This document shows, one piece after another, positions 1 through 7,368 of a stretch of 33,864 bases of DNA. The translations under genes were made by a program, and so were the position numbers. The first letter of the stretch is position 1, and each line of letters starts with the position of its first letter. The notes beneath the pieces are model-generated. The model was not told the DNA's origin. It did no database searches and saw nothing but the letters and a program-made list of their open reading frames with translations. Origin of the DNA: Bacteroidota bacterium (GTDB lineage Bacteria; Bacteroidota; Bacteroidia; Palsa-965); NCBI GenBank assembly GCA_003153435.1, contig PLYR01000148.1, positions 1-33,864 of the forward strand. The letters are read 5' to 3'.

Positions 1-66
1 TATTTCTTAAGCTTCCGTTTGGTCTGCCTTCACTGCAAGACATATTTCTTAAGTTAATGCTTGGTC
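1..66. repeat. Imperfect 42-bp direct duplication
   Basis: Positions 1-25 and 43-67 share TATTTCTTAAG at the left and TTGGTCT at the right, in the same order and 42 bp apart. The centres differ. On the minus strand each copy ends with a TTAAGAAATA segment, so each copy carries an in-frame stop for the decayed regulator. The array may continue beyond the left edge of the window. Confidence 0.45.
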
Positions 67-240
67 TCTTTCCAGTAAAAGAACTCCTGTTTGTACCAAT
101 GCCTTCACAACTCTATAAACGGTCCTAACACATACACCAAAACTTTTTGCAAGAGCTGTTGATGTCAAAAATCTTCTGGTCTGCAATTCAGTTAAAATAG
201 CAACTAGTTGTGAAATTCTCTTTGTGATGTTGCTTTTCAT
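49..240 (-). pseudogene. Decayed YafY-type HTH regulator (N-terminal remnant)
   Basis: The 63 residues match the N-terminal helix-turn-helix (HTH_11) half of YafY-like regulators, which normally continue into a WYL ligand-sensing domain and total over 200 aa. The segment KRISQLVAILTELQTRRFLT and the following FGVCVRTVYR are recognisable as the family's DNA-binding start. The usual R-D-I after the recognition helix reads R-V-V here, and the frame then stops at 49-51. Reading on in the same frame gives a second stop at about 10-12, and no WYL sequence appears before the window edge. The coding strand faces away from the glycosyltransferase gene, with 70 bp between the two starts. I read it as a degraded gene. 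A short functional HTH protein is possible but less likely. Confidence 0.6.
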
Positions 241-310
241 CTGGAGCTATTATCACAAAAACATGTACTTTAGTAGTCCGTTAACTACAGGTTTTAACCA
301 ATTGGGTTGC

Positions 311-2428
311 ATGAGTTCTATTCTTAACAGACAGTCCAAACTACCGGCAATTTTATTGCTTTTGCCTCTGATCTATTTAGTTCTTTCCTTCTTTTATCTT
401 CAGGGCCTTAGCCCTTTTCATTTCAGCGGAGATGATCCTGTTTACCCTTATCTGTTTAATAGCCTCAATCTGGCGGGAGCTCATTGGGAAGTTGGGATTT
501 ATGAGCATCCAGGAATGACTGTTGATGTTATGGGAGGAGTACTTATAAAGATGATTCATATCATCCGTCATAACGACCTCCCAATTGACCAGGATGTCAT
601 CCTGAATCCGGAAGCTTATTTACATTCCTGTAGTTTAGTGCTTATAGGATTATTCACCCTCATTACATATTTAACAGGGTACTATATATACAAGAATACA
701 GGCAATAAAACATTGAGCTTTATTTTTCAATTAGCTCCCTTTTTGAACGCCGAATTATTTGAAAACTCACTTATATTAATGCCGGAATCACTTATTGTAC
801 TTGCAAGTCTTTTCTTTTCTGCATTTATATACTTCAATACCATTGAAGCATACCAAACAGAATCCGGAAAATGGAGGAAGAAGACGGTATTAATAATGGG
901 GATCTTTATAGGTTTTTTAGTGGCAACTAAATATGTGTGTGCACCCTCAGTGTTCCTTGTTCTTTTTGTTTTAAAGAATAGCTGGCAGCGCATCTTTTTT
1001 GTGATATGCACCTTCTTCTCTTTTTTATTAGGCGTTATTCCTGGAATTCGACAATTCAACCGTAGCCTTACCTGGATTACGAATCTGTTTACGCATGATG
1101 GGGCCTATGGATCCGGAAAGAAGCAGGTCATCGATGCAGCCACCTTTATTGAAAATTTGAAAGAAGTGTTCACGCATGATATTGTCTTCACATCCGTATA
1201 TTTGTTTCTTACAGGCGCCCTGATCTTAATTGCGCGAAAAAAACTACTTGCAAATAATGCTAACAAGGCTCTATTACGATTAGCTGGCGGACTATGGGTA
1301 TCCACCACATTGCTTATTCTATTTGTTGCCAAACATTATTCATCCCACTATCTCATTCCTGCAGAAATTTTTTTCTCTTTGGCCCTTGTTGTTTCCTGGT
1401 TAACCCTTTTCCCTTCATTTAAATTTGATTCTATTACCCAAAAGCAAAGAGTGATCGTGGCTACAGGAGGGGGGCTGATCATAGGTCTATTGGCCTTTCA
1501 ACAAATCAGCTACGCAGGCACGTTTCTAGCACGGAAGGCGTCTATGACGGAAGCGTGTAATATTATTAAAAAACAAAAAGGTATCCCTGTCATTTCCTGC
1601 AGGGCTAATAGAAGTGCCTCTGTCCAAGCATCTATTTCTTTTGGATTTGAATGGGCCGGAAGCTTACACTATAAATATTATGCTTTCGCAAAAGAGCAGT
1701 ATCCTAATTCATATTATTACCATCAAGACCTGAAAATGATTGATTACTGGCAGGAAGAGGTAATGATTCTGGAAATTTTGGCAAAAAATCCGAAAGTAAT
1801 GGTGTATGATATCGCTGACCATCCTGAGGCAGAAAAAGAAATGTTGCAGCATTTCTGCATGGCTGGCAATACGATCAGAGTGGCTAGATGCGAACAGATT
1901 TATTCCAATACGAAAACAAATGAGCACATTTATCTGCTGGAAAGTGACACTGCAATTGCTGCGAAACAATTGATTCCGAAAATTACTGCTACCTGCGACT
2001 TCGAAACCCCTCTTCAAGAGATGGATGGACCAACAACAGATGGAAAATTTCATAATATCACTACGCATACACTCTCCCATAAAGGGTCGCATTCCGGAAC
2101 TAACTCCCTGCTCTTAACTCAGGCTTTTCCTGATGGGGCAGAGATCGAGTTCGCAGTTAGTCCTGGTGATTTTGTGAACGCCAGAGTCTGGAGGAAAGCA
2201 GCAAATCATTTGGGTGGGATCTCTTATGACTTATGTGACGGAACGGGGCCAGTAATCAATAGTCTAGTGGTATGCAACCATGATTCCGATGGCTGGGAAC
2301 AAATAAGTTGCCGTTTTAGAATCCCTAAGAATAGCTTATCAAAGAGATTACGTCTGAAGCTAACTTATACCCTTCCAGGTGAAGCACTGTTCGACGATTT
2401 CAGTATACTAATATATCCAGAAAACTAA
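311..2428 (+). CDS. Multi-spanning membrane glycosyltransferase candidate (GT-C / PMT-like) with C-terminal soluble module
   Basis: A 705-aa protein with an N-terminal membrane anchor (residues 11-30) and about ten more hydrophobic segments up to about residue 400. The first external loop has the acidic pair D41-D42 in FHFSGDDPVYPY. That is the place and style of the catalytic acidic motif in GT-C enzymes such as the PMT/ArnT group, which move sugars from polyprenyl-phosphate carriers to protein or lipid. The last 115 residues or so are soluble and beta-rich, resembling a carbohydrate-binding jelly roll; this is by appearance only. I chose ATG 311 because the 29 codons upstream (from 224) overlap the divergent regulator and look non-coding. 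A strong hairpin follows the stop. Two secreted fibre-like proteins are encoded next, which are possible acceptors (inference). The exact sugar and family are not certain. Confidence 0.7.
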   Translation: MSSILNRQSKLPAILLLLPLIYLVLSFFYLQGLSPFHFSGDDPVYPYLFNSLNLAGAHWEVGIYEHPGMTVDVMGGVLIKMIHIIRHNDLPIDQDVILNPEAYLHSCSLVLIGLFTLITYLTGYYIYKNTGNKTLSFIFQLAPFLNAELFENSLILMPESLIVLASLFFSAFIYFNTIEAYQTESGKWRKKTVLIMGIFIGFLVATKYVCAPSVFLVLFVLKNSWQRIFFVICTFFSFLLGVIPGIRQFNRSLTWITNLFTHDGAYGSGKKQVIDAATFIENLKEVFTHDIVFTSVYLFLTGALILIARKKLLANNANKALLRLAGGLWVSTTLLILFVAKHYSSHYLIPAEIFFSLALVVSWLTLFPSFKFDSITQKQRVIVATGGGLIIGLLAFQQISYAGTFLARKASMTEACNIIKKQKGIPVISCRANRSASVQASISFGFEWAGSLHYKYYAFAKEQYPNSYYYHQDLKMIDYWQEEVMILEILAKNPKVMVYDIADHPEAEKEMLQHFCMAGNTIRVARCEQIYSNTKTNEHIYLLESDTAIAAKQLIPKITATCDFETPLQEMDGPTTDGKFHNITTHTLSHKGSHSGTNSLLLTQAFPDGAEIEFAVSPGDFVNARVWRKAANHLGGISYDLCDGTGPVINSLVVCNHDSDGWEQISCRFRIPKNSLSKRLRLKLTYTLPGEALFDDFSILIYPEN

Positions 2429-2456
2429 TTACATTTTGATTTTCACTACAATCAAG

Positions 2457-2491
2457 ATTGTCTAAAGCTGTCTAAGTCAGCTTTAGACAAT
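2457..2491 (+). terminator. Terminator-like hairpin after the glycosyltransferase gene
   Basis: ATTGTCTAAAGCTG (2457-2470) and CAGCTTTAGACAAT (2478-2491) are perfect inverted copies around a 7-nt loop, making a 14-bp stem 28 bp after the stop. No clear T-run follows on the plus strand, so this is not a textbook intrinsic terminator. It could instead be a 3'-end stabilising structure or a site for a dimeric protein. Confidence 0.55.
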
Positions 2492-2654
2492 GCATTCGAC
2501 TCCCAATTTGGCAGATATATTTTTATGGATTCCCTTTATTTAATTAGGACATTTGTATCGATAAAAATAAAGTATTATATTGCTTTATAAGGAGTGTTGA
2601 ACTGCGATGGAGGTTCACCGTGTTAAACAGCATCTTTAATATTAATTCTTATTA

Positions 2655-2675
2655 TAGGTATTAGGCAGATACCTA
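2655..2675 (+). promoter_or_regulatory. Short inverted repeat before the first fibre gene
   Basis: TAGGTAT (2655-2661) and ATACCTA (2669-2675) are perfect inverted copies with a 7-nt spacer, ending 16 bp before the ATG at 2692. The position suits an operator or a 5'-leader hairpin. No similar repeat sits before the second fibre gene. The stem is only 7 bp in AT-rich sequence, so chance is a real alternative. Confidence 0.35.
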
Positions 2676-2691
2676 ATTATTATTTTAACCA

Positions 2692-4482
2692 ATGAAGAAA
2701 AGTATTGTTCACTTTTTATTCGGTATAAGTGTGTTATTTGCATACAATTCAAGTAATGGACAGAATGTTGGTATTAATACAACGGGTGTAGCTCCGAATA
2801 CCGCTGCCATTCTAGACATCGCCAGCGGGGTTACCAATCTCGGATTTCTTGCCCCGAATGTGGCGCTGACCAGTATTTATGTCTGGACTCCTGTAGTCGG
2901 TTCGTCTATCAATGGCATGCTGATATTTAATACATCCACCACAACAACCGGCGGGAGTGGGATTGGGTATTATTTTTGGGCAAGCAATCAATGGAACTAT
3001 ATTGCTAACAGTGCTTCATTCGGTCCCCTGAACCAATGTAGTACTGTAACCGAATTGCTCAGGGTATGGAATTCATACACCATGTTATGCAGCAATATTT
3101 ATGACCAGGGTACAACCGTTTCTATATTTAAACCAAATCCTTCTGCAGGCTATTTATTTGACCTTGACCCGGGTAACGCAGCTGTATCGACCATCGACAC
3201 CCGGATCCTGGCACAAACAAGCAGTGGAGGAGCCGGTATTAATGGAGGCAATATATATTTAGGAGCAGGAATAGGAACGATGGCTGGCACCAACGGAGGA
3301 AATGTTTATGTTGTACCGGGTGCAAAAGTGGGCGGAGGAGTCAATGGAAGTGCTGTATTAGGCAGCGGTGATAAAACAGCAACTCCGCTAGGTTACACCC
3401 TTCGTGCACCGAGTGCAACGGGAACCGATATTGCAGGAGGAGATTTAACGGTCACTTCGGGAAATGGGGTTGGCGCGGGTGGCTCAGGCAGTGTAATTTT
3501 CCAAACTGCTCCCATAGCCGCCAGTGGCACAACAGCTGATGCGATGACAGAAATTATGCGTTTTACCAATACCCGCGCGCTTACATTCAGCGGGGCAGCC
3601 AATTATGGCGTTGCAGGTCAGCTTTTGACATCCAACGGTAATGCGGCTCCTGCATTCAAAAATTATGTGACCAACGGAACCATCAATGCAGTTACGTTTA
3701 GCCCAACAGCAACTACGATTGGGTCTGCAACAACCGGATCTCCATTATACGGCATGTATTGGGATAATGTGAATGGGTATCTGGGTATTGGTGTCACCAC
3801 TCCATATTGTGGCTTAAGTCTGGAAAATGGAGGAATGTCGATCGGATATGCTTCAGCAGCACCTTCCAGCGGCCTCATTGTAAGCGGCTTCACTGGGATT
3901 GGCACCTCTTTACCTGGAAACAATATACTGAATGTACAAGGCGGAACCGGGGCTGCGGCCGGGCCTGGAATTATTCTTGTTTCCGGCAGTGGAGGTCCAT
4001 TTAGCGGCAATGGTGGTGCCATCCCTATTACTGCAGGTAATAGTGGTGCCGGCGCATCATCTGCAGCCAGTGCTGGCTCTATCATCCTTACTCCGGGTGC
4101 TATTGGTGCTCCAGCTTCAAGCGTAATCGGAACGGTGAATATTAAGGGTAATCTGATCATAACAAAGACTTCTGTTGCAGTAGCAGCGGGAGCAAACAAT
4201 GACTTGATTGTTGGGAATTACGCTTTTGTGAAACTAACAGGGGGTGCCGCATTTACTCTTAACAGCTTTACTAATTATGCTGCTGCTACTCCACCGATAG
4301 ATGGTCAGCAAGTGATCGTGTATAACTCGACCGGTTTTGCAATGACTATCGGTAACAATGGAGGAGGCACCGCAGCCAACGAAATATTAACTACGACAGG
4401 AGCCAATGTGTTGAATGCGCATTGTGCAACATTTATATATGATGCAACTCCACAGCGATGGATTTTAATTTCGTGGAAATAA
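2692..4482 (+). CDS. Secreted fibre-like repeat protein, copy 1
   Basis: A 596-aa protein with a signal peptide (residues 1 to about 23, ending SSNGQ). Next is a module common in Bacteroidota surface proteins: NVGIN near residues 25-29, then a PNTAAILDI segment, an alanine-leucine-threonine strand, and GYYFWASNQWNY. The middle is rich in Gly, Thr, Asn and Ala with short beta repeats (GGNIYLGAG, GGNVYVVPGAK), like a beta-helix or tail-fibre shaft. Near residue 360 there is a YLGIG..TP element. The C-terminus is a separate module that ends in NAHCATFIYDA and RWILISW. No type IX sorting domain is seen, so the export route past the outer membrane is unclear. It is clearly the paralogue of the next gene. 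Function unknown; adhesin or surface fibre is inference. Confidence 0.75.
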   Translation: MKKSIVHFLFGISVLFAYNSSNGQNVGINTTGVAPNTAAILDIASGVTNLGFLAPNVALTSIYVWTPVVGSSINGMLIFNTSTTTTGGSGIGYYFWASNQWNYIANSASFGPLNQCSTVTELLRVWNSYTMLCSNIYDQGTTVSIFKPNPSAGYLFDLDPGNAAVSTIDTRILAQTSSGGAGINGGNIYLGAGIGTMAGTNGGNVYVVPGAKVGGGVNGSAVLGSGDKTATPLGYTLRAPSATGTDIAGGDLTVTSGNGVGAGGSGSVIFQTAPIAASGTTADAMTEIMRFTNTRALTFSGAANYGVAGQLLTSNGNAAPAFKNYVTNGTINAVTFSPTATTIGSATTGSPLYGMYWDNVNGYLGIGVTTPYCGLSLENGGMSIGYASAAPSSGLIVSGFTGIGTSLPGNNILNVQGGTGAAAGPGIILVSGSGGPFSGNGGAIPITAGNSGAGASSAASAGSIILTPGAIGAPASSVIGTVNIKGNLIITKTSVAVAAGANNDLIVGNYAFVKLTGGAAFTLNSFTNYAAATPPIDGQQVIVYNSTGFAMTIGNNGGGTAANEILTTTGANVLNAHCATFIYDATPQRWILISWK

Positions 4483-4528
4483 ATCAGGTTAGTACATGTT
4501 TTGTTAAATACAGATACTTCGTTCTCCT

Positions 4529-6304
4529 ATGAAAAAAAACATATCTCACTACTTACTCTGTCTGAGTGTATTGTTTGTGTGCTATTCAAGCAATGGACAG
4601 AATGTCGGAATTAATCCGGGAGGGGTAACTCCTAATACCGCTGCTATACTTGATATCAGTACCGGGGTTACCAATATGGGATTCCTCGGTCCGCAAGTGG
4701 CGCTGACAAGTGTAAGCACCTGGTCTCCTGTAATTGGGGTGGCTACCAACGGAATGCTGGTATATAATACTTCCACAACCACTACCGGAGGCAGCGGGGT
4801 AGGCTATTATTATTGGGCAAATGCGCAGTGGAATTATATGGTTAACTCCGGCTCAATCGGAGCTCTCAATGCGTGCCTTACCGTTAATAACGTGCCCAAG
4901 ATGGCAACGGCCACAACATTGGGTTGTAGTAATATTTATGACCTGGGTACGACCATGTCTGTATTTAAATCGGCTCCCTCGGCAGGGTATTTGTTTGACC
5001 TGGATCCCGGAACCGGCAATCCAACATTGGATACCCGCATCCTTGGACAATCCGGAAGTCCTTTCGGAGCGAATGGTGCCAATTTATATTTAGGTGCAGG
5101 AAGTGGAGGTACGGGATCTTCCAATGGAGGAAATGTTTATCTCGTTCCCGGTGCAAAAGCTACCACCGGAAGTTATGGAAGTGTGGTAGTGGGCAGCGGC
5201 GATAAAACGGGAACACCCCTGGGTTATACACTTCGTGCGCCGAATTCAGCAGGCACTGATATTTTGGGAGCAGATTTAACAATCACTCCCGGAAATGGAG
5301 TGGGTGCAGGTGGTTCGGGAAATCTTATATTCCAGACGGCTCCAGTGGGTGCTAGCGGTGCGACGGCAGATGCGATGACAGAAGTATTGCGCATTACCAA
5401 TACAGGCGCACTTGCATTTAGCGGGGCTGGAAATTATGGTACGTCCGGTCAGATATTGAAATCAAATGGCAATGCAGCCCCATCCTATCAGAACATTATC
5501 AACGGTACCATCAATGCGGTGACGTATAGCCCCACAGCTACTACCATTGCATCTGCAACTACCGGTACTCCGTCTAAAGGCATGTATTGGGATAATGTGA
5601 ATGGATACCTGGGTATTGGACAGGCACTCCCGCTTACTTCAGCCTTAATGGTGATGAACGGTGGAGCTACTATTGGCTATAATGCCGCTGCACCTGCAAA
5701 TGGCCTGATCGTCTACAATTATACCGGGATTGGTACCGCGGCTCCTGGAATAAACATCTTAAATGTACAAGGTGGGTTTGGTTTAGGATCCGGACCCGGA
5801 ATTATACTTACTGCCGGTAACGGTGCTGCCGGTAATAATAACGGTGGTAATGTAACGATCACCGGAGGTAACGGTGGCAGTGGTGCTGGCAACGGAGGCA
5901 GCATTGTCCTTACTTCAGGTACTCCCAGCGGTTCGAGTAATATCGGTTCCATTAATATCAATGGAAACCTTTCCATTACCAAGAATGCACTTGCAACAGC
6001 CATCAGCGGAGCTACAAACGACCTGCTTATCGGGAATAATGCTTTTGTAAAGTTAACCGGACCTACTGCCGCATTTTCCCTGAACAGTTTTACAAATAAC
6101 ATTGCAAGCACTCCACCTGTTGATGGAGAATACGTAGTCATTTACAATGCTACAGCTAATCAAATGACTATAGGTAATAATGTTGCGGGCGGCACTGCAG
6201 CCAATCAAATAATTACCAACACCGGGGCCAATCAAAATGCACATTGTGCTACATTTTTATACGACGCAGCTCAATCCCGTTGGATTTTAGTTACCTGGGA
6301 ATAG
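4529..6304 (+). CDS. Secreted fibre-like repeat protein, copy 2
   Basis: A 591-aa paralogue of the preceding gene, 46 bp downstream and probably in the same transcript. The two align from end to end with few gaps. The first 61 residues differ at about 17 positions, and the C-terminal modules (VKLTG...NSFTN...TPP.DG...MTIGNN...GTAAN...GAN..NAHCATF.YDA) match almost fully. The Gly-rich middle has drifted most, including small insertions and deletions. Signal peptide residues 1-23. No transmembrane anchor, lipobox or type IX sorting domain is visible. The pair looks like a tandem duplication kept long enough to diverge, which suggests two subunits of one structure or antigenic alternatives (inference). 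Confidence 0.75.
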   Translation: MKKNISHYLLCLSVLFVCYSSNGQNVGINPGGVTPNTAAILDISTGVTNMGFLGPQVALTSVSTWSPVIGVATNGMLVYNTSTTTTGGSGVGYYYWANAQWNYMVNSGSIGALNACLTVNNVPKMATATTLGCSNIYDLGTTMSVFKSAPSAGYLFDLDPGTGNPTLDTRILGQSGSPFGANGANLYLGAGSGGTGSSNGGNVYLVPGAKATTGSYGSVVVGSGDKTGTPLGYTLRAPNSAGTDILGADLTITPGNGVGAGGSGNLIFQTAPVGASGATADAMTEVLRITNTGALAFSGAGNYGTSGQILKSNGNAAPSYQNIINGTINAVTYSPTATTIASATTGTPSKGMYWDNVNGYLGIGQALPLTSALMVMNGGATIGYNAAAPANGLIVYNYTGIGTAAPGINILNVQGGFGLGSGPGIILTAGNGAAGNNNGGNVTITGGNGGSGAGNGGSIVLTSGTPSGSSNIGSININGNLSITKNALATAISGATNDLLIGNNAFVKLTGPTAAFSLNSFTNNIASTPPVDGEYVVIYNATANQMTIGNNVAGGTAANQIITNTGANQNAHCATFLYDAAQSRWILVTWE

Positions 6305-6417
6305 GACTGGATTTGTAACGCTCACAGAGTAGCAACTTTTAAATACACCTACCCCTAATATTCCTTTGCAATTGTTGTAATTGTAAAAAGAAGAGGACGG
6401 TTAAGAGTATAGGAAAC

Positions 6418-6468
6418 AGAAACAGAGGGGAGGAAGAGTGTATATTCACCGTTCTCCGCTCTGTTTCT
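6418..6468 (-). terminator. Strong hairpin downstream of tRNA-Arg
   Basis: AGAAACAGAG (6418-6427) pairs with CTCTGTTTCT (6459-6468). After one mismatch, GGAG (6429-6432) pairs with CTCC (6454-6457). This gives a 15-position stem with a 21-nt loop. Read on the minus strand it begins 10 nt after the tRNA 3' end and is followed by a T-rich run near 6385-6393 (TTCTTTTTAC), so it fits a terminator for the tRNA transcript. It could equally end the fibre-gene transcript from the other side. Confidence 0.55.
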
Positions 6469-6478
6469 AGCCTTAAGT

Positions 6479-6549
6479 GGTCCCGAAGGGATTCGAACCC
6501 CCATCAAGAGAACCGGAATCTCTCATTCTATCCATTGAACTACGGAACC
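6479..6549 (-). tRNA. tRNA-Arg (anticodon CCG)
   Basis: The minus strand folds into a full cloverleaf. The acceptor stem is GGTTCCG/CGGGACC with one T-G pair. The D arm is GTTC...GAAT, and the anticodon stem AGAGA/TCTCT holds the loop TTCCGGT with anticodon CCG (reads CGG). A 4-nt variable loop follows, then T arm GGGGG-TTCGAAT-CCCTT. The discriminator is A, and CCA is not encoded in the DNA. Length is 71 nt. Confidence 0.93.
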
Positions 6550-6570
6550 TTATAAACCAATAATAAGCGA

Positions 6571-6578
6571 CAAAGGTA
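6571..6578 (-). promoter_or_regulatory. -7 box for tRNA-Arg
   Basis: The minus strand reads TACCTTTG, a perfect match to the Bacteroidota -7 consensus TAnnTTTG, 21 nt before the tRNA 5' end. No TTTG -33 element is seen at the usual distance. The flanking sequence TTATACCTTTG also occurs before the ABC ATPase gene at 15156-15163. Confidence 0.6.
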
Positions 6579-6792
6579 TAAAAAAGGAGGAGAAGGAGAG
6601 AGGTGATAAATAGAACTTGCCAGGCGAAGCTTCAGCAAGCCAAGAGTGTTTATAGGGTTTTGTAAATTCAACAATTGCACTCGTCTGAAAGAATTTATCC
6701 GCAACAGGAAAGGTAGCAGATTACAGTATTTTTATTTATTTTAGATTCAGAATGGAGCAGGGGTTAGCAAAACAAGTTTTAACAGTACTAAC

Positions 6793-7239
6793 ATGATCAA
6801 TAACACAAGAAAAAATTGGGCTTTATGCCTAATCGCAATACCATTGCTTTTGATTGGCAGCAGCTGTAGCAACCAGGGTAACCGGCAGGCAAATGAGAAA
6901 ACAATTAAAGATTATTATGCCGCCTATGAGAAGAAAGACTGGAACATGCTGAGTTCCCTTCTTGCCGATGGATTTGTTTTCAACAGTCCGTACGACGATC
7001 ATATTGATTTAAAGACCTATAAAGAGAGGTGCTGGCCTAACAGCGACAACATCAAAAAGTTTGATATCGAGAAGCTCATCGTCGATGGAGAAGATGCATT
7101 TGTAACGTATAATGGCTGGACCAATGACGGCAGACTATTCAGGAACACGGAGTATTTTAAATTGAAAGAAGGAAAAATAAAGGAGAATGCCTGTTTCTTC
7201 GGCCCTGGTGTGAGTTTCCCGAACAACAAAACAAAATAA
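6793..7239 (+). CDS. Lipoprotein with NTF2-like (SnoaL) domain
   Basis: A 148-aa protein with a lipoprotein signal: hydrophobic residues 10-22 and the lipobox IGSSC with Cys25, so it should be lipid-anchored. Residues 34 to about 140 look like the NTF2/SnoaL fold: the opening helix KTIKDYYAAYEKKDWNMLSS, then F-N-S-P-Y-D-D, and the late strands NTEYFKLKEGKIKENACFF. Members of this fold are small binding or enzymatic cups with many ligands, so the substrate cannot be inferred. The gene stands alone, with 129 bp to the porZ start. The start is the only ATG ahead of the signal peptide. Confidence 0.75.
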   Translation: MINNTRKNWALCLIAIPLLLIGSSCSNQGNRQANEKTIKDYYAAYEKKDWNMLSSLLADGFVFNSPYDDHIDLKTYKERCWPNSDNIKKFDIEKLIVDGEDAFVTYNGWTNDGRLFRNTEYFKLKEGKIKENACFFGPGVSFPNNKTK

Positions 7240-7368
7240 AGCGGATTTTTAGTCTCCTTCCGTATGGTCTTAAATGCCCTATAATCTGGTTGATTCTCCA
7301 ATAGGAAGACAATAAATTCCCCGGTTTGCCCGTTTCTTATCTCGCTATAAAGCTGTATTATTGTGCTA

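Larger units (their letters stand above)
6305..6792. other. Intergenic region carrying only tRNA-Arg and its signals
   Basis: This 488-bp stretch has no convincing protein gene. It holds tRNA-Arg (6479-6549), its -7 box and its downstream hairpin, listed separately. From 6580 to 6792, apart from AT-rich patches, I see nothing I can name and no perfect TAnnTTTG box for the lipoprotein gene that starts at 6793. Confidence 0.6.

Noticed and set aside
224-310. Longer N-terminus for the glycosyltransferase (start at 224)
   Set aside because: It overlaps the divergent HTH remnant, is not membrane-like, and leaves no room for a promoter; 311 is directly before the first membrane helix.
2541-2600. 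Possible -33/-7 pair (TTTG then TTATATTG) before fibre gene 1
   Set aside because: The -7 has two mismatches and is almost 100 bp from the start in AT-rich DNA, so it is not above chance.
3200-4120. Tandem DNA repeats or CRISPR-like spacing in the Gly-rich parts of the fibre genes
   Set aside because: The repeats are short protein-level motifs (GG-N-x-Y) with varying DNA and spacing; no constant repeat/spacer pattern.
3663-4199. 178-aa open frame on the minus strand inside fibre gene 1
   Set aside because: It is the reverse of a Gly/Thr/Ala-rich repeat gene, whose codons lack stops on the other strand; the Pro/Leu/Val-rich product resembles no protein family I know.
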